A program made the position numbers and the translations under genes. Below the pieces are notes generated by a model, which worked only from the letters and a program-made list of their open reading frames with translations, searched no databases and was not told the DNA's origin. A stretch of 50,657 bases of DNA from Dechloromonas sp. (lineage in GTDB: Bacteria; Pseudomonadota; Gammaproteobacteria; Burkholderiales; Rhodocyclaceae): the NCBI GenBank assembly GCA_008933675.1, contig WBUO01000006.1, positions 1 to 50,657 on the forward strand, read 5' to 3'. Of the stretch, positions 8,036-15,852 are shown piece by piece; the stretch's first letter is position 1; the number at the start of each line of letters is the position of its first letter.

Positions 8036-9211
8036 TCAGGCCTTGGCCAGCGCCCGCTGGACCAGGCGCACCCAGTAGCTGACGCCGAGGGTCAGCAGCT
8101 CGTCGTTGAAGTCGTAATGCGGGTTGTGCAGCGTGCAGCCACCGGTGCCCGGGCCGTTGCCGAGCCAGACGTAGCAGCCCGGCTTTTCGCGCAGCATGTA
8201 GGCGAAATCCTCGGCGCCCATCGACGGCAGCACGTCGGTCAGCACCTGCTCGCTGCCGAACACCTCGGCGGCGACCTGCTGGCAGAAGTGTGCTTCCGGC
8301 GCACTGTTGATCGTCGGCGGATAGCGATGGTCGAAATGGACGCCGATCTGCGCCCCGTTGGCGGCGGCGATGCCGCTGCACAGACGCTCGATGGCGCGCT
8401 CGACGGTCTCCTGAACCTCGGCCTTGAAGCTGCGGATGGTGCCGCGCAGCACGACCTCCTCGGGAATGACGTTCCACGCCTCGCCGGCATGGAACTGGGT
8501 AACGCTGACCACCGCCGATTCGCACGGGTGCAGCGTGCGGCTGACCACGGTCTGCAGCGCCTGCACCAGCTGTGCACCGGCGACGATGGCGTCCACCCCC
8601 TGGTGCGGCATCGCCGCGTGGCAGCCATGGCCGCGGATGATGATCTCGAAGGCGCAGGTGCCAGCCATCACCGGGCCGGGCATGGCCATCATCTGGCCGA
8701 CCGGGATGCCCGGCCAGTTGTGCAGGCCGAACACCGCCTCGACCGGGAAGCGCTCGAACAGGCCGTCCTCGATCATCACCGCGGCGCCGCCTTCCGATTC
8801 CTCGGCCGGCTGGAAGATGAATACGGCGGTGCCGTCGAAATCGGGATGCGCCGCCAGGTAGCGCGCCGCGCCGAGCAACATCGCGGTATGACCATCGTGG
8901 CCGCAGGCGTGCATCTTCCCCTGGTGCTTCGAATGGTGCGGGAATTCGTTCAGCTCGGCCACCGGCAGGGCGTCCATGTCGGCACGCAGGCCGATCATCT
9001 TCGTGCCGCTGCCGGCGCGCAGCACGCCGACGACGCCGGTGCGGGCGATGCCGCGATGCACTTCCAGGCCGTAGCGTTCCAGTTCGCGCGCCACCAGGTC
9101 GGCGGTACGGTATTCGTCGAAGGCCAGTTCCGGATGGGCATGGATGTCGCGGCGCTGCGCCGTCAGTTCGGCGAGGAAGGGCAGATCGAGCAAGGGCAGG
9201 GTCGGGGGCAT
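8036..9211 (-). CDS. M20-family amidohydrolase (hippurate hydrolase-like)
   Basis: Metal-dependent amidohydrolase of 391 aa, M20D type, expected to cleave N-acyl amino acids or related amides in the cytoplasm. LRADMDALPVAE, HACGHDGHTAML, the EESEGGA glutamates and the C-terminal GAEDFAYML carry the usual metal-binding and catalytic residues. The start is MPPTLPLLDL at 9211 because AGGAGA stands just ahead of it; an earlier in-frame start at 9250 lacks a ribosome site. It is convergent with the RHH gene and divergent from rapZ. The substrate (hippurate, N-acetyl amino acid, indole conjugates) cannot be decided. Confidence 0.9.
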   Translation of the reverse strand: MPPTLPLLDLPFLAELTAQRRDIHAHPELAFDEYRTADLVARELERYGLEVHRGIARTGVVGVLRAGSGTKMIGLRADMDALPVAELNEFPHHSKHQGKMHACGHDGHTAMLLGAARYLAAHPDFDGTAVFIFQPAEESEGGAAVMIEDGLFERFPVEAVFGLHNWPGIPVGQMMAMPGPVMAGTCAFEIIIRGHGCHAAMPHQGVDAIVAGAQLVQALQTVVSRTLHPCESAVVSVTQFHAGEAWNVIPEEVVLRGTIRSFKAEVQETVERAIERLCSGIAAANGAQIGVHFDHRYPPTINSAPEAHFCQQVAAEVFGSEQVLTDVLPSMGAEDFAYMLREKPGCYVWLGNGPGTGGCTLHNPHYDFNDELLTLGVSYWVRLVQRALAKA

Positions 9212-9415
9212 GTTCGTCTCCTGTTGATGACTTATTGACCGGGCCGCCACGCCGGTCGTTCCCGATCAGGAACAGCGACGGGAAGCGTCCGCAAAGGCAT
9301 CGACAGCCGGCCGATCTGCAGGAATATCGGCCCTGCCGGCCCGGAAGGCGCGCTGGCCGGCCCTCCATTATGCCGCGGCTTGCTACGGCGCGCCGCGTTG
9401 ATTATGCTGCAGCGC

Positions 9416-10261
9416 ATGCAACTCATCCTGATCAGCGGCCTCTCCGGTTCTGGCAAGTCGGTCGCCCTCAACCTGCTGGAAGATTCCGGTTACTACTGCG
9501 TGGACAACCTGCCGGTCGTCATGCTGACCGTGCTGGTCCGCATGCTGAAGGAAGAAGATACGCAGAAGGTCGCCGTGGCCATCGATGCCCGCTCCGGACA
9601 CGGTATCGACCTGCTGCCCGAGAAGCTGGGCAAGCTGGCCGAGGACGGCGTCGATCCGACCCTCCTTTACCTGCATTCCGACGCCGAGACCCTGCTCAAG
9701 CGCTATTCCGAATCGCGCCGCCGCCACCCGCTGGCCGCTGCCGGACAATCGCTCGAAGAGGCCATCCGCGCCGAGCGCGAGCTGCTCGAACCGATTTCCG
9801 GCCTCGGCCACCGCATCGACACCAGCGGCCTGAAGGCCAATGCCCTGCGCGAATGGGTCCGCCAGTTCATCGAAGCCGAACCGGGCCAGGGCCTGACGCT
9901 GATGTTCGAATCCTTCGGCTTCAAGCACGGCATTCCGCTCGATGCCGACCTGGTCTTCGACGTCCGTTGCCTGCCCAACCCCCACTACGACACGCTATTG
10001 CGACCGCTGACCGGGCGCGACCAGCCCGTTGTCGACTTTCTCGAAGCCGAGCCGGAAGTCATCGCCATGCGCGACGACATCGCCCGCTTTGTCGCCACCT
10101 GGCTACCTGCTTACATCCGCGACAACCGCAGCTATCTGACAGTCGCCATCGGCTGTACCGGCGGCCAGCACCGTTCGGTCTACATCGCCGAATGGCTGAG
10201 GCGCGAGTTCGCCAAGCACGCCCGCGTCCTGGTTCGTCACCGGACCCTGGCCGGCAGCTGA
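9416..10261 (+). CDS. rapZ: RNase adapter / nucleotide-binding protein RapZ
   Basis: Protein of 281 aa, the usual RapZ length. Walker A GLSGSGKS lies at residues 7-14, followed by [11 protein letters not shown]; the C-terminal domain ends in [16 protein letters not shown], the family hallmark. In enterobacteria RapZ guides RNase E to the GlmZ sRNA and senses glucosamine-6-phosphate; in betaproteobacteria it commonly sits near hprK and PTS genes, none of which is present here. ATG 9416 gives the standard N-terminus MQLILISG; an ATG four codons upstream is possible. No clear Shine-Dalgarno sequence precedes it. Confidence 0.93.
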   Translation: MQLILISGLSGSGKSVALNLLEDSGYYCVDNLPVVMLTVLVRMLKEEDTQKVAVAIDARSGHGIDLLPEKLGKLAEDGVDPTLLYLHSDAETLLKRYSESRRRHPLAAAGQSLEEAIRAERELLEPISGLGHRIDTSGLKANALREWVRQFIEAEPGQGLTLMFESFGFKHGIPLDADLVFDVRCLPNPHYDTLLRPLTGRDQPVVDFLEAEPEVIAMRDDIARFVATWLPAYIRDNRSYLTVAIGCTGGQHRSVYIAEWLRREFAKHARVLVRHRTLAGS

Positions 10262-10568
10262 ACCTGAGCCCCCGGTTTACCGCTTGCGATTGTCCGGAGA
10301 GGCGTATGGCCAAGAGACTCCTTCATAGCGCAGCCGTCCGACCGATCGGCGGTTCCGCCACTGAGTCACTGGCGCTTCCCGGCCACGACCGGCCTGAGCC
10401 CCACCTGCTTGCGGGAATCCGCCAGCCGCGTCATCACTGGCGGGCCGGTGCTCCAGCCGTCGCCCGTCCAGTGACGGCAACACGGTGGCTTCCCGTGCCC
10501 TGCCGGCAGGTAGCACCCTGCCAGCCCCCCGAATGCAGCATCGACTCCGTTCAGCCGGGGAGATTGGC
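10262..10568. other. Non-coding stretch with a cobalamin-riboswitch-like, apparently degenerate, minus-strand pattern
   Basis: This 307-base gap has no convincing gene. Read on the minus strand it shows, in order, GGTGCT (10517-10512), GGGAA (10494-10490), CACTG at about 10473, a second GGGAAGC (10380-10374) and GGAGTCTCTTGGCC (10321-10308). That order recalls the conserved blocks of cobalamin riboswitches, but the core CCCCGCAAC-type loop and the exact B12 box are not matched. No minus-strand gene lies downstream of it. An 88-codon plus-strand frame (10306-10572) preceded by GGAGAGG also crosses the gap but has coding statistics unlike its neighbours. Confidence 0.3.
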
Positions 10569-10946
10569 TTGAAACCCTGGCTGGCCCTGCTCCGGCCGGG
10601 CGACTGGCTGGTGCTGGCCGGCGCGGCGCTGCTCGTCGGCCTGAGTATCCCGTTGTTCTGGCAGGGTGGTCTGGCCGACCGCGCCATCATCCGCCAGGAG
10701 GGCAAGGTGTTTGCCGAAGTCGACCTGCGCAGTAAACGCCAGCTCGAGGTCGCCGGCCCGCTCGGCATCACGTTGATCGCCGTCGAACCCGGCCGCGCCC
10801 GCGTCGTCAGCGATCCCGGTCCGCGCCAGTACTGCGTGCGCCAGGGCTGGCTGATGCGCCCCGGCGAAATCGCCATCTGCGCCCCCAACCGCGTCAGCCT
10901 GCAGATTGCCGGCCGCACCCGCATCTATGACTCGATCAGTTACTGA
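10569..10946 (+). CDS. NusG domain II-containing protein
   Basis: Protein of 125 aa with one N-terminal membrane anchor (about residues 13-32, WLVLAGAALLVGLSIPLFW) followed by an extracytoplasmic NusG domain II-like beta domain containing CVRQGWLMRPGEIAICAPNRV. In many genomes such a gene is paired with a Gx/heptaprenyl-diphosphate-synthase-component-I-like membrane gene, as here, often with apbE nearby; no apbE is seen in the window. TTG 10569 was chosen because GGGGAGA lies six bases upstream; an ATG at 10533 is the alternative. The exact role (flavin or quinone-linked membrane redox) is unproven. Confidence 0.8.
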   Translation: MKPWLALLRPGDWLVLAGAALLVGLSIPLFWQGGLADRAIIRQEGKVFAEVDLRSKRQLEVAGPLGITLIAVEPGRARVVSDPGPRQYCVRQGWLMRPGEIAICAPNRVSLQIAGRTRIYDSISY

Positions 10947-11595
10947 ACACGGAGCGAATGCCGGCTCCGTTCAAAGCGCAACGAACGGGGCAGCAGACAC
11001 GCACGACACCGGCGAAGGCGACGCGCGGCCAGGTGGCACCGGGCCACAGCCGGGAGTGACACGACTCACCGTCACCGGCGAGGACCGCCGCGTCGCCTGG
11101 CTGGCCACGGCAGCAGTCGGGCTGTCGCTGGTCGATGCGGCGATCCCGACACCGCTGCCGGGAATCAAGCCGGGCCTGGCCAACATCGTCACGCTGGTGG
11201 TTCTGCTCCGCTACGGCTGGGGCACTGCCGTCTGGGTCAGCATCCTGCGCGTGCTGGCCGGCAGCCTGCTGCTCGGGCATTTCCTCGCCCCCGGCTTCTT
11301 CCTCTCGCTGACCGGCACGACGCTCAGCCTGCTCACGCTCGGGGCGGCCCGCCATCTGCCGCAACGCTGGTTCGGCCCGGTCAGCCTGTCGATATTCGCC
11401 GCCTTCGCCCATATCGGCGGCCAGCTGCTGCTCGCCCGTGTCTGGCTGATTCCGCACGACGGCGTCTTTCTGCTCGCCCCGCTGTTCGCCGCCGCCGCCC
11501 TCGTCTTCGGCACCATCAACGGTCTGATCGCGGCTAAACTGCTGGCTGAACCCACCGAAGAGCCGTCATGTCCCAAACCGTCTGCCTTGCCCTGA
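10927..11595 (+). CDS. Gx transporter / heptaprenyl diphosphate synthase component I-like membrane protein
   Basis: Integral membrane protein of up to 222 aa. After a ~50-residue hydrophilic, Gly/Thr-rich N-terminus come about five hydrophobic segments, including LPGIKPGLANIVTLVVLL, the typical family block, and a closing ALVFGTINGLIAAKLL. Despite the historical name, members look like small ECF-type transporter S-components rather than enzymes. ATG 10927 overlaps the NusG-II gene by 20 bases; GTG 11056 would give a 179-aa protein nearer to the usual size, so the start is uncertain. Its 3' end overlaps ubiX by 28 bases. Confidence 0.8.
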   Translation: MTRSVTEHGANAGSVQSATNGAADTHDTGEGDARPGGTGPQPGVTRLTVTGEDRRVAWLATAAVGLSLVDAAIPTPLPGIKPGLANIVTLVVLLRYGWGTAVWVSILRVLAGSLLLGHFLAPGFFLSLTGTTLSLLTLGAARHLPQRWFGPVSLSIFAAFAHIGGQLLLARVWLIPHDGVFLLAPLFAAAALVFGTINGLIAAKLLAEPTEEPSCPKPSALP

Positions 11596-12173
11596 CCGGC
11601 GCCTCCGGCCTGCCCTACGGCGTGCGTCTGCTGGAATGCCTGCTGGCGGCCGGCTGTCGCGTACAGCTGCTGTATTCGCAGGCAGCGCAGATCGTCGCCC
11701 GGCAGGAAATGGATTTCGAGCTGCCGTCGCGTCCGGCCGAGGCCCGCAGTGCGCTGCTCGCCCGCCTGCAGCCGGCCGACCCCGAACTGCTGTCCGTCTA
11801 CGGTCGCGAGGAATGGTTCGCGCCGGTCGCGTCCGGCTCCAATCCGCCGGACGCCATGGTCGTCTGCCCCTGCTCGATGGGCACGCTGGCCGCCATCGCC
11901 CAGGGGCTGGCTGCCAACCTGATCGGCCGGGCCGCCGACGTGGTGCTCAAGGAAGGCCGCAAACTGGTACTGGTTCCCCGGGAAACGCCTTTTTCGGCCA
12001 TCCATCTGGAAAACATGTTGCGCCTGACACGCGCCGGTGCGGTGATCCTGCCGCCCAGCCCGGGCTTCTACCATCACCCGCAGCAGGTGCAGGATCTGGT
12101 CGATTTTGTCGTCGCCCGCATCCTCGACCAGCTGCGCGTGCCACATCGACTGATGCAGCGCTGGGGCGAATGA
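11568..12173 (+). CDS. ubiX: Flavin prenyltransferase UbiX
   Basis: Flavoprotein of 201 aa that makes prenylated FMN, the cofactor of UbiD-type decarboxylases in ubiquinone synthesis and aromatic-acid metabolism. The N-terminal ALTGASGLPYGVRLLE loop binds FMN; VVCPCSMGTLAAIAQGLAANLI and the LVPRETPFSAIHLENML segment are family hallmarks. Length is typical. It overlaps the upstream membrane gene by 28 bases and shares an ATGA with the next gene, so the four genes 10569-12805 are probably one operon. No ubiD is in the window. Confidence 0.95.
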   Translation: MSQTVCLALTGASGLPYGVRLLECLLAAGCRVQLLYSQAAQIVARQEMDFELPSRPAEARSALLARLQPADPELLSVYGREEWFAPVASGSNPPDAMVVCPCSMGTLAAIAQGLAANLIGRAADVVLKEGRKLVLVPRETPFSAIHLENMLRLTRAGAVILPPSPGFYHHPQQVQDLVDFVVARILDQLRVPHRLMQRWGE

Positions 12174-12805
12174 TGGGCTGGTTCGACTTTGCCCGCGCCC
12201 CGTCCGGCACCACCGTCGAAACGCTGCGCCTGCCGCTCTTCCCGCTGAACACCGTGCTCTTTCCCGGCGGCATGCAGCCGCTGAAGATCTTCGAGCAGCG
12301 CTATCTGGACATGGCGGCCGCCTGCATGAAGGAGAACAGCCCCTTCGGCATCTGCCTGATCGCCAGCGGCAGCGAAACGGGCAAGGCCGCCGAGCCGCAT
12401 CCGGTCGGCACGCTGGCAACGATCGGCGACTGGGAGATGGAGCAGCTCGGCATCCTGCACATCACCGCCCGCGGCGGCCGGCGCTTCCGCATCATCGAGA
12501 CGCAGAGCAACGGCGCCAACCTGCTCGAAGCCACGGTTGAATTGCTGGCCGCCGGCGAACCGGCCGCCGTTCCGCTCGAAAGGCAACGCCTGCTGCCGCT
12601 GCTGCAGCGCATCGTCAAGGATCTCGGGCCGCAGCGCATGCCGGAGCCGCATCGCTTCGACGACGCGGAATGGGTCGGCTACCGGATCACCGAAGTACTG
12701 CCGATCCAGAATCTGGCCAAGCAGAAGCTGCTGGAACTGGACGATCCGCTGGCCCGCCTGGAGATTCTCGAAACCTTCCTCGATCAGCGCAAGCTGCTCG
12801 GTTGA
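12170..12805 (+). CDS. LON substrate-binding domain protein
   Basis: Stand-alone LON N-terminal-domain protein of 211 aa with no AAA or protease domain. LPLFPLNTVLFPGGMQPLKIFEQRYLDM (only part of a longer block) and GTLATIGDW are characteristic of the family. Two ATG codons are adjacent (12170 and 12173); the first overlaps the ubiX stop as ATGA. These proteins are widespread in proteobacteria, are thought to recognise protein or peptide substrates, and have no settled function. Position at the end of the ubiX operon is conserved-looking but unexplained. Confidence 0.88.
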   Translation: MMGWFDFARAPSGTTVETLRLPLFPLNTVLFPGGMQPLKIFEQRYLDMAAACMKENSPFGICLIASGSETGKAAEPHPVGTLATIGDWEMEQLGILHITARGGRRFRIIETQSNGANLLEATVELLAAGEPAAVPLERQRLLPLLQRIVKDLGPQRMPEPHRFDDAEWVGYRITEVLPIQNLAKQKLLELDDPLARLEILETFLDQRKLLG

Positions 12806-12863
12806 CCATGGAAGAATAGGCGGGCCTGACCGCTACTGCGGCGAGGCTCCGGAACCGCACGGC

Positions 12864-12891
12864 AAAAGGTAGCTGCTAAGGGCCGGCTACC
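12864..12891 (-). terminator. Intrinsic terminator for the CBS-domain gene
   Basis: On the minus strand GGTAGC (12891-12886) and GCTACC (12873-12868) form a six-pair stem with a 12-base loop, followed by TTTT (12867-12864). It lies 27 bases past the CBS gene stop. The loop is large and the tail short, so strength is uncertain. Confidence 0.45.
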
Positions 12892-12917
12892 CTATTCCGC
12901 CGCGGCAACAAACGTCG

Positions 12918-13358
12918 CTACAGGATTTCCGTCAGGGTTTCCCGCTGTTCCAGTTCCTGACGGAAGTGCAGGATTTCGAGCCCCAGTGCATCGCGCGAGG
13001 AGATCAGACCGATCGGCCGGCCAAGCGGATCGACTACCGGCATGTGGCGGAAACCGCCCTCATACATCAAGTGCAGGGCATGGCCGAAGGGCATTTCCGG
13101 TCCGATGCTCTGCGGATTCGCGGTCATCACGGCGCTTACCGGCGTGCTAAGCGGATCCAGGCCATCTGCCAGAACCTTGAAGGCCAGGTCGCGCTCGGTG
13201 CAGATACCGATCAGACGACCATCTTCGGCATCGACGACGAGTGTTGCCGCTGCCCCGTTCTTCTTCATGTGCACAGCGACGGCCCGCACACTTTTCTCCG
13301 GCGTCGACATCAGGAAATCGCGATTCTGGATGAGCTTGATCACGGCACGATTCGGCAT
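12918..13358 (-). CDS. Tandem CBS-domain protein
   Basis: Protein of 146 aa consisting of two CBS domains with little else. LIGICTERDLAFKVLADG ends the first and PIGLISSRDALG the second, both with the usual G-x-S/C-x-R-D adenosyl-ligand motif. Such stand-alone pairs bind AMP, ATP or SAM and act as small energy-status modules on partner proteins that are not evident here. The start is MPNRAV at 13358, with AAGGAG nine bases upstream; the GTG a few codons earlier contains that ribosome site and is not used. A possible promoter lies at 13426-13453. Confidence 0.9.
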   Translation of the reverse strand: MPNRAVIKLIQNRDFLMSTPEKSVRAVAVHMKKNGAAATLVVDAEDGRLIGICTERDLAFKVLADGLDPLSTPVSAVMTANPQSIGPEMPFGHALHLMYEGGFRHMPVVDPLGRPIGLISSRDALGLEILHFRQELEQRETLTEIL

Positions 13359-13425
13359 GGCAGTCTCCTTCACGGTAGTTGATGTTCATGAAGAGACCGG
13401 ACCGGCCGGAGAAAAGTTTCCGGTA

Positions 13426-13453
13426 ATTACACATTGTCAAACTGATTCACCAA
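13426..13453 (-). promoter_or_regulatory. Possible promoter of the CBS-domain gene
   Basis: On the minus strand TTGGTG (13453-13448) and TGTAAT (13431-13426) are 16 bases apart, in a locally AT-rich patch about 70 bases before the start codon. A perfect TTGACA (13440-13435) lies between them, but its correctly spaced -10 partner is weak. Either could be used. Confidence 0.3.
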
Positions 13454-13457
13454 TTGC

Positions 13458-13739
13458 TTACCCGGTACCACCGACCACGCTTCCCGCAGCATCCAGACGT
13501 GCAGCGTAGTCCCGCTTGCCGGCCGGCGTCAGCTGCTTGACCCGGTACTCGGCACGCGAGGCGCTGGCGCGGTCGGCATGGACCTCAACGCCGAGCAGGC
13601 GCTGCGGCGGATGCGAGCGCGTGTAGCGGGCGCCGACCCCGCGCTGGTGTGCGGCATAGCGGGCCGCGACATCGGTGGTTATACCGGTGTAGATGCTGCC
13701 GTCGGTGCACTCGATCAGGTAGAGGTACCAGGGCTTCAC
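13458..13739 (-). CDS. GIY-YIG nuclease-superfamily protein
   Basis: Single-domain GIY-YIG protein of 93 aa. YLYLIECTDGSIYTGITTDVAAR contains the two aromatic/Gly strands and the catalytic-type Arg; ARYTRSHPP and SRAEYRVKQL follow as in YhbQ/UPF0213-like proteins. These small stand-alone members are presumed DNA-processing enzymes of unknown role. The start is GTG 13739, four bases after the stop of the nucleoside deoxyribosyltransferase gene, so the two are likely cotranscribed. Confidence 0.9.
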   Translation of the reverse strand: MKPWYLYLIECTDGSIYTGITTDVAARYAAHQRGVGARYTRSHPPQRLLGVEVHADRASASRAEYRVKQLTPAGKRDYAARLDAAGSVVGGTG

Positions 13740-13743
13740 CGGC

Positions 13744-14223
13744 TCAACCCGTCAGTTCGGCCAGGGCCCGCCGCAGATCGCCCTCGACGATGCGGCAGGA
13801 GACACCCAGCATCAGGTTGACCGGCAACGCGAAATCCTCGACCGCCATGCCTTGCGGATCGACCGGTCGTCCTTCACGACGCTGCAGGTGCCCGCCGTAA
13901 TGCGCGGAGAGCTTGGCGAGCTGCGGCCGGCCGTCGCCCAGATAGCCGACCACCGGCTTGCCCAGCGCCACGGCATAACCGATCTCGAAGCAGGTCCCGG
14001 AATCGGGTTCCCGACCACGGAAGGGATCAAGATTGGCGAGCACGGCATCAGCTTCGCCGATCAGCGCGACGTTGGCCCGGTAGATGCCCTCCGCTGTCGT
14101 CTCCTCGTTGTCCAGAGGTATCAGCGCCCGATGGCCGGCCGCCGCCAGCAGGCAGCGGGCCGATCGGGCCCATTGCAGGGCGTCCGGGCGGAACACGTCG
14201 GGCCCGGCGAGGTATATCTTCAT
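13744..14223 (-). CDS. Nucleoside 2-deoxyribosyltransferase family protein
   Basis: Protein of 159 aa starting MKIYLAGPDVF, the N-terminal strand of the family. NLDPFRGREPDSGTCFEIGYA carries the Asp and catalytic Glu, and GKPVVGYLGD follows. The family transfers deoxyribose between nucleobases or hydrolyses (deoxy)nucleoside monophosphates, serving nucleotide salvage or pool cleaning. The open frame continues 71 codons upstream, but the homology starts at 14223 and AGGAG precedes it. It is divergent from dinB, separated by 242 bases. Confidence 0.87.
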   Translation of the reverse strand: MKIYLAGPDVFRPDALQWARSARCLLAAAGHRALIPLDNEETTAEGIYRANVALIGEADAVLANLDPFRGREPDSGTCFEIGYAVALGKPVVGYLGDGRPQLAKLSAHYGGHLQRREGRPVDPQGMAVEDFALPVNLMLGVSCRIVEGDLRRALAELTG

Positions 14224-14396
14224 GAGGTGAAAACTCCTGGATCCTGGATCGCGGCAAAGGAATATCGGCTCAGCGCCATTGTCCGGCCGCTTGCCACGTA
14301 CGCCAAGGCTTTCGGCACTTGCACAAATATCGGGCAGGATGAAATAACCCTGTCGACTCAGCCCTCTGGCGCAACAGCCCAGAGCCAACCCACAGA

Positions 14397-14421
14397 CTTG
14401 TCCACAGCTTCCGTGGATAAG
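14397..14421. promoter_or_regulatory. Inverted pair of DnaA-box-like sequences upstream of dinB
   Basis: CTTGTCCAC (14397-14405) faces GTGGATAAG (14413-14421). Both include near-consensus DnaA boxes: TTGTCCACA has one mismatch to TTATCCACA, and the other arm read in reverse is TTATCCACG, also one mismatch. They also form a hairpin of nine pairs allowing one G-T wobble. Binding by DnaA is inference; the gap between divergent genes shows no other origin-like feature such as an AT-rich unwinding region. Confidence 0.35.
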
Positions 14422-14455
14422 CCGGATGCAGGCCACAAGGCAGATTCAGGCATTA

Positions 14456-14475
14456 TACTGTTCATATGAACAGTA
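14456..14475. promoter_or_regulatory. LexA-type SOS box over the dinB start codon
   Basis: CTGTTCATATGAACAG (14458-14473) is a perfect CTG-N10-CAG palindrome that extends two more bases on each side to a perfect 20-base palindrome. It matches the gammaproteobacterial/betaproteobacterial LexA operator form. The dinB ATG is at its centre (14466), and a -10-like TATACT (14454-14459) overlaps its left arm, so LexA bound here should block transcription initiation. Confidence 0.8.
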
Positions 14476-15620
14476 ATCGCCGCATCGCCCACCTCGACAT
14501 GGATGCCTTCTTTGCCTCCGTCGAGCTGCTGCACTACCCCGAATTGCGGGGTCAGGCAGTGGTTGTCGGCGGCCGTCGCGTCGACCGGCCGCAGAGCCGT
14601 CCCGACGGCAGCCGGGAGTTCGCCCGCCTGCGCGACTACGCCGGGCGCGGCGTGATCACGACCTCGACCTATGAGGCACGGGCGCTCGGCGTCTTCTCCG
14701 GCATGGGGCTGATGAAGGCTGCCCAGCTTGCGCCGGATGCCATCCTGCTGCCTGCCAATTTCGACGCCTACCGCGACTGTTCGCGGCGCTTCAAGGCAGC
14801 TGTGGCAACGATCGCTCCGCATATCGAGGATCGCGGCATCGACGAAATCTACATCGACCTCAGCGCCCTGCCGCAGGACAGCCTGAGTCTGGCCCGCCAG
14901 ATCAAGCAGGCTGTATTCACCGCCACCGGCCTCACCTGCTCGATCGGCATCACGCCAAACAAGCTGCTGGCCAAGATCGCCTCCGACCTCGACAAGCCGG
15001 ACGGCATCACCATCCTCGGCATGGACGACATCCCGACGCGTATCTGGCCGCTGCCGGCCCGCAAGATCAACGGCATCGGGCCGAAGGCAAGCGAACGGCT
15101 GGCCCGGCTCGGCATCGACACCATCGGGCAACTGGCTGCCACGCCCGGCGACCAACTGATCCGTCACTTCGGCCGGCGCAGCGGCGACTGGCTGCACCGC
15201 GTCGCCCACGGCATTGATGACCGCCCGGTCGTCATCGAGCAAGAACCCAAATCGATCAGCCGCGAAAGCACCTTCGACCGCGACCTGCATGCCCGCCAGG
15301 ATCGCGCCGAACTATCGGAAATCTTCACCGGCCTCTGTCGGCGCGTCGCCGACGACCTGCAGCGCAAGGGCTACGCCAGCCGCACCATCGGCATCAAGCT
15401 GCGCTTCGCCGACTTCCACGTTGTCACCCGCGACATCACGCTACCGATTGCCACCGCCGACGCCGCAAGCATCCGCCGCGCCGCCGGCGAATGCCTGAAG
15501 CGCATTCCACTGGAACAGCGCATCCGCCTGCTCGGTGTACGGGCCGGTGGGCTGCAGCCCACTGCCGGCGAAACGCCGGAACAAAGCATGCTCCAGCCGG
15601 AACTGCCACTCTTCGATTAA
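14466..15620 (+). CDS. dinB: DNA polymerase IV (Y-family translesion polymerase)
   Basis: DinB of 384 aa. HLDMDAFFASVE holds the first catalytic Asp; DRGIDEIYID holds the Asp-Glu pair (the usual Ser of SxDE is Gly here); TCSIGITPNKLLAKIASDLDKPDG is the DinB signature. Helix-hairpin-helix DNA-binding motifs (INGIGPKASERLARLGI) and the little-finger domain follow. The extreme C-terminus QPELPLFD fits a beta-clamp-binding motif. It is stand-alone, with a LexA box over its start, so it should be induced by DNA damage. A -10-like TATACT implies a very short leader and no obvious ribosome site is seen. Confidence 0.95.
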   Translation: MNSNRRIAHLDMDAFFASVELLHYPELRGQAVVVGGRRVDRPQSRPDGSREFARLRDYAGRGVITTSTYEARALGVFSGMGLMKAAQLAPDAILLPANFDAYRDCSRRFKAAVATIAPHIEDRGIDEIYIDLSALPQDSLSLARQIKQAVFTATGLTCSIGITPNKLLAKIASDLDKPDGITILGMDDIPTRIWPLPARKINGIGPKASERLARLGIDTIGQLAATPGDQLIRHFGRRSGDWLHRVAHGIDDRPVVIEQEPKSISRESTFDRDLHARQDRAELSEIFTGLCRRVADDLQRKGYASRTIGIKLRFADFHVVTRDITLPIATADAASIRRAAGECLKRIPLEQRIRLLGVRAGGLQPTAGETPEQSMLQPELPLFD

Positions 15621-15783
15621 TCGCCGGAGAAGCACGACAAGCCTTCGCAACCGCCTTGGCGATACCGCGAAAGCTGAGCCGTGAGCGCACAGGCAAGAGC
15701 AACCTACCGAAACGAAATCACCACCCCGCCAGAGCGAGGATCACGCATACGGAATATTCTTCTGCGCCTTCACAGGCTCGAAA

Positions 15784-15802
15784 GTGTCGAATTATTTGAC
15801 AC
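15784..15802. promoter_or_regulatory. Imperfect palindrome, candidate enhancer-binding site for the PEP-CTERM gene
   Basis: GTGTCGAATTATTTGACAC is a near-perfect 19-base palindrome with GTGTC/GACAC arms. Its centre lies about 86 bases upstream of the start site predicted from the sigma-54 promoter at 15853-15868, the usual distance for an activator of sigma-54 RNA polymerase. A second short palindrome, TGGCGTGCCA, is at 15814-15823. PrsR-type regulators are known to control PEP-CTERM genes through sigma-54; assignment to this site is inference. Confidence 0.5.
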
Positions 15803-15852
15803 CAGGCAATTCATGGCGTGCCAAGTAATTGATAAAAAACAACAATGAAATA

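Noticed and set aside
10290-10525. FMN, TPP or molybdenum-cofactor riboswitch in the gap before the NusG-II gene
   Set aside because: None of the conserved blocks of those classes is present on either strand.
10306-10572. 88-codon plus-strand frame with GGAGAGG upstream, ending in TTGA overlap with the NusG-II gene
   Set aside because: Third-position GC is clearly lower than in neighbouring genes, composition is Pro/Arg/His-rich, and no motif is visible; left as a non-coding leader.
13412-13440. TTGACA with a 17-spaced ACTTTT as promoter of the CBS gene
   Set aside because: The -10 partner is poor; TTGGTG/TGTAAT fits better, though weakly.
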